Assembly: GCA_018700655.1 (NCBI GenBank)
Contig: JABIUG010000520.1
Location: 1 to 21,341, forward strand
DNA length: 21,341 bases
Reading direction: 5' to 3'
Source: Rhodospirillaceae bacterium
Lineage (GTDB): Bacteria > Pseudomonadota > Alphaproteobacteria > SP197
Positions within the stretch are counted from its first letter, which is position 1. Every line of letters starts with the position of its first letter. This document shows, piece by piece, positions 1-7,190 of the stretch. A model generated the notes under the pieces. That model saw nothing but the letters and a program-made list of their open reading frames with translations, did not search any database and was not told the DNA's origin. The position numbers were made by a program, and so were the translations under genes.

Positions 1-581
1 CCTATGACGCAATCCGGCTGAGCAATACCAAAGGCGACCAGAAGGCCGAAGATTTTCGTGCCGTCAACCCGCGCGGGACCGTGCCCGTTCTGGTCGATGG
101 CGCGGTCAATGTGCGCGAGACCAATGCCGTTCTGGCCTACCTGGATGCTGCGTATCCCGAACCCGCACTGTTTGGTTCCAGCCCGGGCGAGACAGCAGCC
201 ATCTGGCAGGTCGTGCAGGAAACTGAGGCCCGCTATCGCACGCCAATCGGCAACATCACGCGCCCGATCTTCCGCGGCAAGGCAGCCGAGAAGGCCGAAG
301 AACTCAACGAGGCGATCGTTGCCGTGCGTAGAGAGCTGCATGCGCTGGAAGAGCAGATCGGCGGCAGAGACTGGCTGGTTGGCGACGTGCTGACGGCGGC
401 CGATCTGGCGCTCTATCCCGCAGTCATGCAGCTCATGCGCGGAGCGACAAAAGACGATGCGGCCGCTCTGGAGCTCAAGGTTGCACCGCTCACCGCGCAC
501 TTCCCCGTACTGGCCGCCTGGTGCCAACGGATCGAGGCCCTGCCCGGCTACGACAGCGCCTATCCGCCCCACTGGCGATAA
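1..581 (+). CDS. Glutathione S-transferase family protein, 5' partial
   Basis: The reading frame is open from base 3 and ends in TAA at 579-581, so the start lies outside the window. The visible part begins inside the N-terminal thioredoxin-like domain: the NPRGTVPVLVDG stretch is the loop that precedes the cis-proline (VPVL) contacting glutathione, and VRETNAVLAYLD is the following helix that normally supplies the glutathione gamma-glutamyl contact (usually E-S, here E-T). An all-helical C-terminal domain follows, with DWLVGDVLTAADLALYP matching the conserved GST N-capping box. GSTs conjugate or reduce electrophiles with glutathione in the cytosol; the substrate cannot be told from sequence. 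The catalytic N-terminal Ser/Cys/Tyr region is not in the window. The next gene starts 46 bp downstream on the same strand, so co-transcription is possible. Confidence 0.9.
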   Translation, partial: YDAIRLSNTKGDQKAEDFRAVNPRGTVPVLVDGAVNVRETNAVLAYLDAAYPEPALFGSSPGETAAIWQVVQETEARYRTPIGNITRPIFRGKAAEKAEELNEAIVAVRRELHALEEQIGGRDWLVGDVLTAADLALYPAVMQLMRGATKDDAAALELKVAPLTAHFPVLAAWCQRIEALPGYDSAYPPHWR

Positions 582-627
582 CGCCAGAGCTTGCCACCTT
601 GCCCTAACGGGGCTGTATGATCAGCGC

Positions 628-1587
628 ATGACTGACCAGAGAGTGTGCGCCATGGCGGATAAAGCTTCGGATCGCCCAGAACCGACCGGTGACATCGAGC
701 AGGCCAAGGCCGATCTCGACCGCCACGGCTTCTGTATTCTGACCGGCGCGATCCCGGCTGAGACGGCGGCGGCCGTCCAGGACCGGCTGGTCGATCAGGC
801 CGCAGCCGAGCGTGAGCGTGACATCGACACCCACAGCGCGTTCGTTGAACCCGATGATGACGTTAACCAGTGGGTCTTCATGCTGCCCAACAAGGGCGAC
901 ATCTTTCGCGAGCTGGTGAACAACGCCTCAGCGCGGGCACTGGTGGGCCACGTGCTGGGTGCCGAGGCACTCCTGTCGGACTGTTCGGCACACATCACAT
1001 GGCCCGGCAACAAGGAGATGGCACTTCACATCGACCAATGGTTCATGCCCCAGCCGATCATGCCCGGCGACGCCTACACGCGGGCGGCCGAGATGACGCG
1101 CGCGGATCAGCCTTTCGGAGATCCGGAACCAGCGCAACGCGCTATCAACATTCCCATGATCCTCAATGTCTTTTGGGCGATCAGCGATTTCACGGTCGAG
1201 AACGGCTGCACACGCCTGATGCCGGGCAGCCATCTCTCGGGCCGCCATCCCGTGCCCGGTCAGGCCTATGACTGTGTCATGGCCGAAGCCCCGGCAGGCA
1301 GCATCGTCGCCTGGGACGGCCGCACCTGGCACGGCGCCAGCCTCAACACCGGCACGGCTCCGCGCGTCGGCGTCACGACCTACTGGGGCGCACCTTTCCT
1401 GCGCCAGCTCATGAACTTCACCTATGGCCTCAAGCAAGAGGTCGTCGAAGCGTTCGACGACGAAGAACGCCGCACCCACGGATTCCTGTGCTGGAGCAGT
1501 TACGGCTCCACCGGTTCGGCCGAACGCGGCTGGGCACAGCCCGGCGAGAAGAACATCGGCGAGCTCAGCGTGAAGGATGAGAAGTAA
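628..1587 (+). CDS. Phytanoyl-CoA dioxygenase (PhyH) family protein
   Basis: A 319-residue protein of the Fe(II)/2-oxoglutarate dioxygenase superfamily, PhyH branch, which hydroxylates small molecules using oxygen and 2-oxoglutarate. The metal triad is visible: H134-x-D136 in ALHIDQW and H235 in RTWHGAS, with R246 (APRVGVTTYW) placed to bind the 2-oxoglutarate carboxylate. The MPGSH motif at 198-202 is typical of the family. There is no signal peptide, so it is cytosolic. The open frame extends further upstream, but residues before ATG 628 do not look like the family and overlap the GST gene; ATG 652 is an in-frame alternative with a somewhat better purine stretch before it. The substrate is unknown; bacterial members act in natural-product, phosphonate or osmolyte metabolism as well as on acyl-CoA. 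Confidence 0.9.
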   Translation: MTDQRVCAMADKASDRPEPTGDIEQAKADLDRHGFCILTGAIPAETAAAVQDRLVDQAAAERERDIDTHSAFVEPDDDVNQWVFMLPNKGDIFRELVNNASARALVGHVLGAEALLSDCSAHITWPGNKEMALHIDQWFMPQPIMPGDAYTRAAEMTRADQPFGDPEPAQRAINIPMILNVFWAISDFTVENGCTRLMPGSHLSGRHPVPGQAYDCVMAEAPAGSIVAWDGRTWHGASLNTGTAPRVGVTTYWGAPFLRQLMNFTYGLKQEVVEAFDDEERRTHGFLCWSSYGSTGSAERGWAQPGEKNIGELSVKDEK

Positions 1588-1648
1588 CAGCACGCCAAGC
1601 CCTGTCTGGATCAAATCTGCTTTCACAGAGGGTGCTGGAAGCAGACGT

Positions 1649-1670
1649 CCCGCGATGGTCTAATCGCGGG
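1649..1670 (+). promoter_or_regulatory. Perfect 8-bp stem-loop in the leader of the Mo oxidoreductase gene
   Basis: CCCGCGAT and ATCGCGGG form a perfect 8-bp stem around a 6-base loop (GGTCTA). The hairpin ends 21 bases before ATG 1692 and just before the purine-rich ribosome-binding region. No T-tract follows, so a classical intrinsic terminator for the upstream PhyH gene is unlikely. It could be an mRNA leader structure or a protein-binding dyad. The structure is seen directly; the role is inference. Confidence 0.5.
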
Positions 1671-1691
1671 CAGGAGCAAAAGGGGCGAGAG

Positions 1692-3659
1692 ATGACCGAG
1701 ACGAAACAGATCAAGGGCTGCTGTCCGCTCGATTGCCAGGACACCTGCGCCTGGGTTGCCCATGTCGAAGATGACCGCGTGGTCAAGGTCGAGGGTGCCC
1801 GGGATCATCCCTTCACCCGCGGCATGCTCTGCGCCAAGGTCAACGACTATCAGGCCCGGACCTACGCGCCTGACCGCCTGCTCCACCCTCTGCGACGGAC
1901 AGGCCCGAAGGGATCGGGCACGTTCGAGCGGATCAGCTGGGACGAGGCGATCGATACCATTGCCGAGCGTTTCAACGGCATCATCCAAAGCGACGGGCCC
2001 GAAGCCCTGATGCCACTGTTTTACCTCGGCTCGATGGGGGTGGTGCAGCGCCACGCCCTGATGCGCCTGTTCAACGGATTGGGCGCCTCGCAGCTTCACG
2101 GCGAACTGTGCGGCGCGTCCATGAGTTCCCTTCTGATGGAGGGACATCCCGTCGGGTTCGACCCCGAGGAGATGGTCGACAGCAAACTCATCATCCTGTG
2201 GGGCATCAACATGCTCTCGACCTGCCACCACCACTGGCAGCTCATCAAGGAAGCCCGCAAACGTCACGGCACGCGGGTGATCTGCATCGACCCCCGGCGC
2301 AGCCGCACGGCCGAACAATGCGACGAACACATCGCGATCAAGCCCGGCAGCGACGCCATTCTTGCTGCCGGCATCGCCCAGGTCATGCTCGCCGAAGGCC
2401 TTGCCGACCTCGACTATGCCCGGGCAACCGCGGTCGATTTCGACGCCTATTGCGACCAGGTGAAATCGTGGACTCCCGAACGGGTCGCCGCGGCCTGCGA
2501 GATCGATGTTGAAGTTGTGATCGCTCTGGCGCGCGAGTTCGCAGCCGCAAAACCGGCCGTGTTGCGCGCCGGCGTTGCTCCCCAGCAGACCGTTCGAGGC
2601 GAAGCGTTCGTGCGTTCGCTTTCGGCGCTGGCAGCCCTGGGCGGCCATTGGCGTCACCCCGGTGGAGGTTTGTTTTTCTTTGAGGCGCCAGCCTTTGACG
2701 AATTTGCTGCCGCACGCGCCGATTTGCAGCCCCATACCCCGCGCAGTCTTGACCTCTCGGCAGTCGGGCCGGCGCTGACCTATACCGACCCACCGGTCAA
2801 AGGCCTGATGGTCTGGTGCATGAACCCGGCCGTGATCCAGGTCGATTCTGGGCGCGTGCGCCGTGGCCTCGCACGCGACGACCTCTTCACCGTGGTGCTC
2901 GAACACTTCATGACCGACACCGCGCGGTACGCCGACATCATCCTGCCCGCGACGACCCAGCTTGAGCATTTCGATGTCCTGGGCGCCTGGGGTCACCAAT
3001 ATCTCACGGTCAACAACCAGGCCGTCGCACCCCAGGGCGAAGCCAAATCTCATGGCGAAGTCATGCGCCTGCTTGCACCGCGCCTGGGGCTGGCAGGGCC
3101 GGCCTATGAAGAGAGCGACGAGGAGATTGCCGCTGCCACCATGCCCGACGGTCTCACTCTGGACGATCTCAAGACCGAAGGCTGGCGCAAGGTCTCCCCG
3201 CCCCGCCCTGACCCGGCAGCCGGAGACCCCACCCTGCGTTTTGCCAGCGATCATCTCGAACCGGTCGAATCCGACGCCCTGCGCCTGTTGACACCGAAGT
3301 CGCACTATTTCCTCAATTCCAGCTTTGCCAACATGCCGCGTCAGCGAAAATCCCAGGGCCAGCCGGAACTGGAAATGAACCTCGCCGATGCCGAACGGCT
3401 CGGGCTTGCCGACGGTGAAGAGATCGTGATGGCCAACGAGCGCGGCGAAGTCCACGCCATCCTGGCTGTCAGCGATGTCATCTGTGCCGGCGCGGTTTGC
3501 CTGATCGGCAAGTGGTGGAGCGAACCCACCGAAACCGCGGCACTTGCAAACATGCTGACGCCGTCATCGTGGTCGGTCGGCGGCCAGCCCGCCTACAACG
3601 ACACCTTTGTCGTCGTAGAAGCGGCTTCCCAGGCGGGTTTGAGAGAAGATGCTGCCTGA
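1692..3659 (+). CDS. Molybdopterin-dependent oxidoreductase (DMSO reductase/formate dehydrogenase superfamily)
   Basis: A 655-residue catalytic subunit of the bis-MGD molybdenum superfamily. The N-terminus carries a 4Fe-4S motif, C11-x3-C15-x3-C19-x27-C47, followed by the family landmarks DRLLHPLRR and ISWDEAIDTIAERF. C140 in LHGELCGAS sits where the molybdenum ligand lies in FdhF/NapA-like enzymes, suggesting a Cys-type site. Later blocks include LIILWGIN and ICIDPRRSRTA (pterin/nucleotide binding), HFMTDTARYADIILPATT, and a C-terminal MopB domain (LRLLTPKSHYFLNSSFAN). There is no twin-arginine signal, so it should be cytosolic. ATG 1692 is preceded by AGGGGCGAGAG, a good ribosome-binding site; the longer open frame upstream overlaps the hairpin at 1649-1670. 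The ASCH gene begins 24 bp later, so the two probably form an operon. No electron-transfer subunit adjoins it directly, but a 2Fe-2S flavoreductase lies on the other strand. The substrate is not predictable. Confidence 0.9.
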   Translation: MTETKQIKGCCPLDCQDTCAWVAHVEDDRVVKVEGARDHPFTRGMLCAKVNDYQARTYAPDRLLHPLRRTGPKGSGTFERISWDEAIDTIAERFNGIIQSDGPEALMPLFYLGSMGVVQRHALMRLFNGLGASQLHGELCGASMSSLLMEGHPVGFDPEEMVDSKLIILWGINMLSTCHHHWQLIKEARKRHGTRVICIDPRRSRTAEQCDEHIAIKPGSDAILAAGIAQVMLAEGLADLDYARATAVDFDAYCDQVKSWTPERVAAACEIDVEVVIALAREFAAAKPAVLRAGVAPQQTVRGEAFVRSLSALAALGGHWRHPGGGLFFFEAPAFDEFAAARADLQPHTPRSLDLSAVGPALTYTDPPVKGLMVWCMNPAVIQVDSGRVRRGLARDDLFTVVLEHFMTDTARYADIILPATTQLEHFDVLGAWGHQYLTVNNQAVAPQGEAKSHGEVMRLLAPRLGLAGPAYEESDEEIAAATMPDGLTLDDLKTEGWRKVSPPRPDPAAGDPTLRFASDHLEPVESDALRLLTPKSHYFLNSSFANMPRQRKSQGQPELEMNLADAERLGLADGEEIVMANERGEVHAILAVSDVICAGAVCLIGKWWSEPTETAALANMLTPSSWSVGGQPAYNDTFVVVEAASQAGLREDAA

Positions 3660-3666
3660 GCAGGCA
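3653..3666. repeat. Short dyad overlapping the Mo oxidoreductase stop codon
   Basis: TGCCTG-AG-CAGGCA is a 6-bp inverted repeat that contains the TGA stop of the Mo oxidoreductase gene. A nearly identical string lies over the stop of the DUF1989 gene at 14861-14878. Too short to be a terminator on its own. Confidence 0.35.
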
Positions 3667-3683
3667 CTGATAAGGACAACGCC

Positions 3684-4169
3684 ATGATCGATACCAGCAA
3701 CCCGCAAAATCAGGCGTTCTGGAAACAGGTATGCCAGGATCTGGACCTGCCCGCAGACACGCCGTGCTGGACGTCGGGGTTTGCCGAGCCGGGGCAAGGT
3801 CCCCACGACGCAACCAAATACGACTGCATCGCGGCCCTCGCGTTCTACGAATACAAAAAGGGGACCTGTCACCAGAAGGCCCAGTTCGAACACGACAACG
3901 TGCCGCTTCGCAAGGTCGGGGATTACTGGCTGGTCACCACCGGGGCCGGCGCACCGGTCTGTGTGGTGCGCATCACCAACATCGATATCAAACCCTTCAA
4001 CGAGGTCAGCGAGACCTTTGCTCTATCGGAGGGCGAGGGTGATTTCACGGCATGGACCGACGGGCACCGGGGTTACTTCGAGGGCCAATGCAAACGCTGG
4101 GGCACCGAATTCCGGCCCGATACGCTGGCGGTCTGCGAAAGTTTCGAGCTGGTCTACCGTCCCCGGTAA
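3684..4169 (+). CDS. ASCH domain-containing protein
   Basis: A 161-residue protein of the long (DUF437-like) ASCH type. The core runs from about residue 45 to the end: VGDYWLVTTGAGAPVCVVRI, then IDIKPFNEVSETFALSEGEGDFTAW, then HRGYFEG and ending AVCESFELVYRPR, all standard ASCH blocks. The usual KKTATAS segment that follows the first helix is altered here to KKGTCHQK, so the nucleotide-contacting or catalytic region is atypical. ASCH proteins have a PUA-like fold; characterised members include the N4-acetylcytidine amidohydrolase YqfB and an RNase (ZmASCH), but the long type is poorly understood. The start ATG follows AAGGA at good spacing. It lies 24 bp behind the Mo oxidoreductase gene and ends 18 bp from the convergent reductase gene. 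Confidence 0.85.
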   Translation: MIDTSNPQNQAFWKQVCQDLDLPADTPCWTSGFAEPGQGPHDATKYDCIAALAFYEYKKGTCHQKAQFEHDNVPLRKVGDYWLVTTGAGAPVCVVRITNIDIKPFNEVSETFALSEGEGDFTAWTDGHRGYFEGQCKRWGTEFRPDTLAVCESFELVYRPR

Positions 4170-4182
4170 TCCACTCAAGAGT

Positions 4183-4197
4183 CGATCTCAAAGATCG
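4183..4197. terminator. Small stem-loop between convergent genes
   Basis: CGATCT-CAA-AGATCG forms a 6-bp stem with a 3-base loop across the convergent junction, overlapping the last codons of the minus-strand reductase. It has no clear T-tract. It could help bidirectional termination in an 18-bp gap where little else could. Confidence 0.25.
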
Positions 4198-5258
4198 AGA
4201 TCGAGCCAGACCGGTGTCGGGGACGACGGCCGCGACTGACAGGCAAGCACGTAACCCCTCTCCATGTTGCGTTTGGATAACGCCTGGGTCGAGTTCATGG
4301 TGACATCACCGCTCCGAAGCCATGCTATGCAACTTCCGCAATGTCCCTCCGTGCATGAGCACGGAGCATCGATCCCGGCCTTGAGTGCAGCCTGCAGCAA
4401 TGTCTCATCGCCGGAAATCGGGACGGTGTGATCCTCGCCATCGAGCGTCAGGCGATAGCCGTCGACGAACGCTTCGCCGGTTGTTGCCGATATCGCATCT
4501 GTTTCATCGGCCGGCGCAGGATCGTCGGGCGACAGGAACCGCTCGGTCAGGACCCTGGCATCTTCACCCAGGAGCTCGAACAGGGTTTCCTCGGCCATGT
4601 CCATGAGAGGATCGGGCCCACAAATATAACAATCGGCCTGCTCCCAACCGGTTACAGCAGCCGTAACGTCGGTCGATGTCAGAAAACCGCGCTCGTCGTC
4701 GAGCCAATGTCGGCAGGTGAAACGATCACCAAACCGGGCCTCCAGGGTATCGAGCGTGCTGCGATAAATCACCGCATCGGCGCATTGATTGGCATAGACC
4801 AGCTTGACCTGTCGTCCGGTCTCGACCAGCGCCTGTTTGATGATCGAGATACAGGGCGTGATACCGCTGCCACCGGCGATGACAAACAGGGGGGCTTTGC
4901 TATCACGCAGGACAAACCGGCCAGACGGCGCGGTTGCTTCGATCCGCGCGCCGCTGATCAATCGGTCATGGAACCAGTTCGAGCCACGACCGTCGGCGAC
5001 CCGCTTGACGCAAACGGTCATGTCGGGATCGGTCGCCGGCGCACTCGACAACGAATAGCTGCGGGCGATGTCACCGTCTTCATGGGGGACGCGAAAGGTC
5101 AGAAACTGGCCCGGGCGGTAGACAAAACTTGCCTTGTCGACTCGATCGGGAACGAGCACGAAACTGCGCGCCTCCGACGTCTCTTCGCGCACCGCCCTGA
5201 CCGTCAGACGGTAGCGGACCACGCCGACATCATTGTCGTCTTCCTCGGCTGTGCTCAT
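4188..5258 (-). CDS. NAD(P)H oxidoreductase with FAD domain and C-terminal 2Fe-2S ferredoxin domain
   Basis: A 356-residue, class IA-like reductase (PaaE/KshB/Hcr architecture) that passes electrons from NAD(P)H through a flavin to a plant-type 2Fe-2S cluster. The FAD-binding barrel comes first, with RSYS at 66-69. The nucleotide domain has GGSGITP at 129-135 and CGPDPLM at 213-219. After a linker (about 241-265) the ferredoxin domain has Cys302, Cys307, Cys310 and Cys340 (C-x4-C-x2-C-x29-C); Cys300 is an extra nearby cysteine. It is cytosolic. Its ATG overlaps the TGA of the upstream MOSC gene (ATGA at 5258-5255), so the two are probably translationally coupled and the reductase is the natural electron donor for the MOSC proteins. 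Its use by another oxygenase or the Mo oxidoreductase cannot be excluded. Confidence 0.9.
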   Translation of the reverse strand: MSTAEEDDNDVGVVRYRLTVRAVREETSEARSFVLVPDRVDKASFVYRPGQFLTFRVPHEDGDIARSYSLSSAPATDPDMTVCVKRVADGRGSNWFHDRLISGARIEATAPSGRFVLRDSKAPLFVIAGGSGITPCISIIKQALVETGRQVKLVYANQCADAVIYRSTLDTLEARFGDRFTCRHWLDDERGFLTSTDVTAAVTGWEQADCYICGPDPLMDMAEETLFELLGEDARVLTERFLSPDDPAPADETDAISATTGEAFVDGYRLTLDGEDHTVPISGDETLLQAALKAGIDAPCSCTEGHCGSCIAWLRSGDVTMNSTQALSKRNMERGYVLACQSRPSSPTPVWLDLDL

Positions 5259-6040
5259 GTCAAAAAGATAGAGTCACCCTTGTTCACGACACCGTCCTGC
5301 AAGACCGCGCCGAATACGCCTGCATCTCCGCCATGGTTGCGGCTGACATGCTGCAGCACCTTGGGCGATTCATCGGCGGTATCGGGATCAAGCGTGATCA
5401 TCTTGCAACGGGGGTCGCGCTCGACGATTGCCATCTCGAGGCGATCACCAATCTTGAGGGTCTTGCCGACCAGCGAGAACTCGAAATAGGGATCGTCCTG
5501 GCTCTCCCACTCGACATAGAAGTTCGCGCGGAAACGGCGCTTGTCCATTGTCATGCCCAGTTCTTCGCCCAGCGCGGCAACCGCCGAGAGCGACAGGAGC
5601 GAAACCGGACGACAATCGTGCTGGCCCCTCTGGGTCATGTGAACGCGCAACGAACTCCCGGTCAGCTTTTGGAGGTCATTGATGAAGGCAGGGTCTTCGA
5701 TGTCGTCATATCTGGTGCCCTCGTGGCTTTCCACACTGACCTTGAAGGCATCGTCATCGGGATAGACCGGTGTGACGCCGGGTGCATGGCTTTCGAAGTC
5801 GTCCAGCCCGGCAGGCTGCAACAGCGCCTCGCTTGACCCGTAACTGGCGTTGTAAAGCACGAACTCTTCCTGATCGCGCCCGGTATGCCAGGGGAAGCCG
5901 GCAATCCCGTTTTCGTCGATGACGCCATAGACCCGGTCACCCATCAGGCCCGTGAACCCGGTGTAGACGTGCGGAATTTCCTCACCGCGCATGCCTTTGA
6001 CGGGATAACGCCAGATGCTTTCAATTGTTCCCAGCTTCAT
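5255..6040 (-). CDS. MOSC domain protein, mARC/YcbX-like (second of a tandem pair)
   Basis: A 261-residue protein with an N-terminal MOSC beta-barrel domain (IWRYPVKGMRGEE, GLMGDRVYGV) and a C-terminal MOSC domain. The family in mARC, YcbX and MOCOS binds molybdenum cofactor; here Cys212 in the ERDPRCKMITLDPDT motif matches the Mo-ligating Cys of mARC, suggesting a catalytic protein rather than a sulfur carrier. Characterised relatives reduce N-hydroxylated compounds such as amidoximes and hydroxylaminopurine. ATG 6040 is chosen because GAGGAG lies 8 bases before it; GTG 6049 lies inside that site. E. coli YcbX carries its own ferredoxin domain; this protein does not, but the overlapping next gene supplies one. 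It is clearly homologous along its whole length to the upstream gene. Confidence 0.9.
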   Translation of the reverse strand: MKLGTIESIWRYPVKGMRGEEIPHVYTGFTGLMGDRVYGVIDENGIAGFPWHTGRDQEEFVLYNASYGSSEALLQPAGLDDFESHAPGVTPVYPDDDAFKVSVESHEGTRYDDIEDPAFINDLQKLTGSSLRVHMTQRGQHDCRPVSLLSLSAVAALGEELGMTMDKRRFRANFYVEWESQDDPYFEFSLVGKTLKIGDRLEMAIVERDPRCKMITLDPDTADESPKVLQHVSRNHGGDAGVFGAVLQDGVVNKGDSIFLT

Positions 6041-6125
6041 GTTGCCCACTCCTCAAAAAAAGACGGTTCCTACCAGTGCGTCTGAGTTTACACGTTTCCC
6101 AAGACAGCTTTGCCTGACCACGTGA

Positions 6126-6914
6126 TCAAGCCAGATAGACGTGATCACCCTTGTTCACCCGGCCCCTGTTGATGACAGCGCCGAACACACCGGCATTGCC
6201 GCCATGCTTTCGTGCCAGGTGTGACAACAGCTTTTGCGTCGGCTCCGCGGTATCCGGGTCGGGCGTGATCATCATGCAGCGCTCGTCACGCTCGACGATC
6301 ATCATTTCCAGATAATCGCCGATTTTCAGCGTTTTCCCGATCAGCGATTGTTCGAAAAACGGGTCATCGGGATCATCCCACTCGACATAAAAGTTTGCCC
6401 TGAAACGTCGCTTGTCCATCGTCATGCCCAATTCCTCGCCCAGTCTGGCCGCAGCCGACAAGGAGAAGAGCGAAACCGGACGGGCGTCGAACTGGCCACG
6501 GTGGGTCATGTGAACACGCAGTGAGCGACCGGTGATCTTTTCAAGGTCCTCGATGAAGGTCGAGTTCTCGATATCTTCGTAGATCACACCTTCGGGTGTC
6601 TCCACCGTCACCTTGAACGCATCGGCATCGGGGTAGATCGGATCGATGCCGGGCTCCCATTCGCTATAGGTGGCATCCAGGTTCAGCGGGAGCAGCAGGT
6701 CCTCACTCGCCTGATAACAGGCGTTATAGAGCAGGAATTCCTCCTGGTTGCGCCCGGTGTGCCATGGGTGTCCAGGGCTGCCGTCGGCGGCGACCACGCC
6801 AAAATTTCGGTCACCCATCAAGCCCGTGTAGGCGGTGTAGATATGAGGGACCTCTTCGCCGCGCATATCCTTGACCGGGTAACGCCAGACGCTGTCGATT
6901 GTTCCCACTTTCAT
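6126..6914 (-). CDS. MOSC domain protein, mARC/YcbX-like (first of a tandem pair)
   Basis: A 262-residue paralogue of the following MOSC gene, alignable over its full length; for example both have the block MTMDKRRFRANFYVEW. The MOSC_N barrel comes first and the MOSC domain second, with Cys213 in VERDERCMMITPDPDT as the expected molybdenum ligand. ATG 6914 is used because it aligns with the start of the paralogue (MKVGTIDS versus MKLGTIES); an in-frame TTG further upstream adds residues without family support. The ribosome-binding site is weak (GGGAA). Being first in the minus-strand operon, it is probably transcribed from the divergent region shared with chrA. The 85-bp gap to the second MOSC gene shows nothing notable. 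Different substrate specificities or a heteromeric pair are possible reasons for keeping both copies. Confidence 0.9.
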   Translation of the reverse strand: MKVGTIDSVWRYPVKDMRGEEVPHIYTAYTGLMGDRNFGVVAADGSPGHPWHTGRNQEEFLLYNACYQASEDLLLPLNLDATYSEWEPGIDPIYPDADAFKVTVETPEGVIYEDIENSTFIEDLEKITGRSLRVHMTHRGQFDARPVSLFSLSAAARLGEELGMTMDKRRFRANFYVEWDDPDDPFFEQSLIGKTLKIGDYLEMMIVERDERCMMITPDPDTAEPTQKLLSHLARKHGGNAGVFGAVINRGRVNKGDHVYLA

Positions 6915-7190
6915 ATGACCATATTCCCAACAGAGAGCGTGCAACCGGGAGAACCGTCGAAAAACGGACCAGCCGGCAACCTGTACAGCTTAGGGTAACA
7001 GCACACCGTCTTCATCAAAATCGTTTTTCGATATCGACTACCGATAATTTTGTGGCAAGGTCGCAGTTCGGTCACTGAGGCCACCAACAAGTGCCCCCAC
7101 CCTCCCCGGAAACCTGCTGGAGCAACCTCTCCAGCGACCGGTTGAGGGCATCAAAGGTACAGCGTTGTTCGATGGCGAAGATCGATATTT
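6915..7190. promoter_or_regulatory. Divergent intergenic region with two tandem ATCG-N5-CGAT dyads
   Basis: This 276-bp gap separates the minus-strand MOSC operon from the plus-strand chromate transporter. It is locally AT-richer around 7015-7050. There, two adjoining inverted repeats can be read: ATCG-N5-CGAT at 7020-7032 and TATCG-N5-CGATA at 7032-7046, with the 10-bp palindrome TCGATATCGA (7028-7037) at their junction. This is a plausible operator for either direction. No confident -35/-10 pair was identified. Function is inferred from position. Confidence 0.4.

Noticed and set aside
2108..2113. Selenocysteine in the Mo oxidoreductase
   Set aside because: The ligand position is encoded by an ordinary cysteine codon and the frame has no internal TGA.
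1623..3455. 610-residue open frame on the minus strand opposite the Mo oxidoreductase
   Set aside because: It mirrors codon bias of the real gene and shows no recognisable domain.
4428..5489. 353-residue plus-strand frame across the reductase and MOSC genes
   Set aside because: Spans two well-supported genes on the other strand and carries no motif.
6945..6998. Longer N-termini for the first MOSC gene or a plus-strand gene here
   Set aside because: The paralogue fixes the start at 6914, and no motif is present in the alternative frames.
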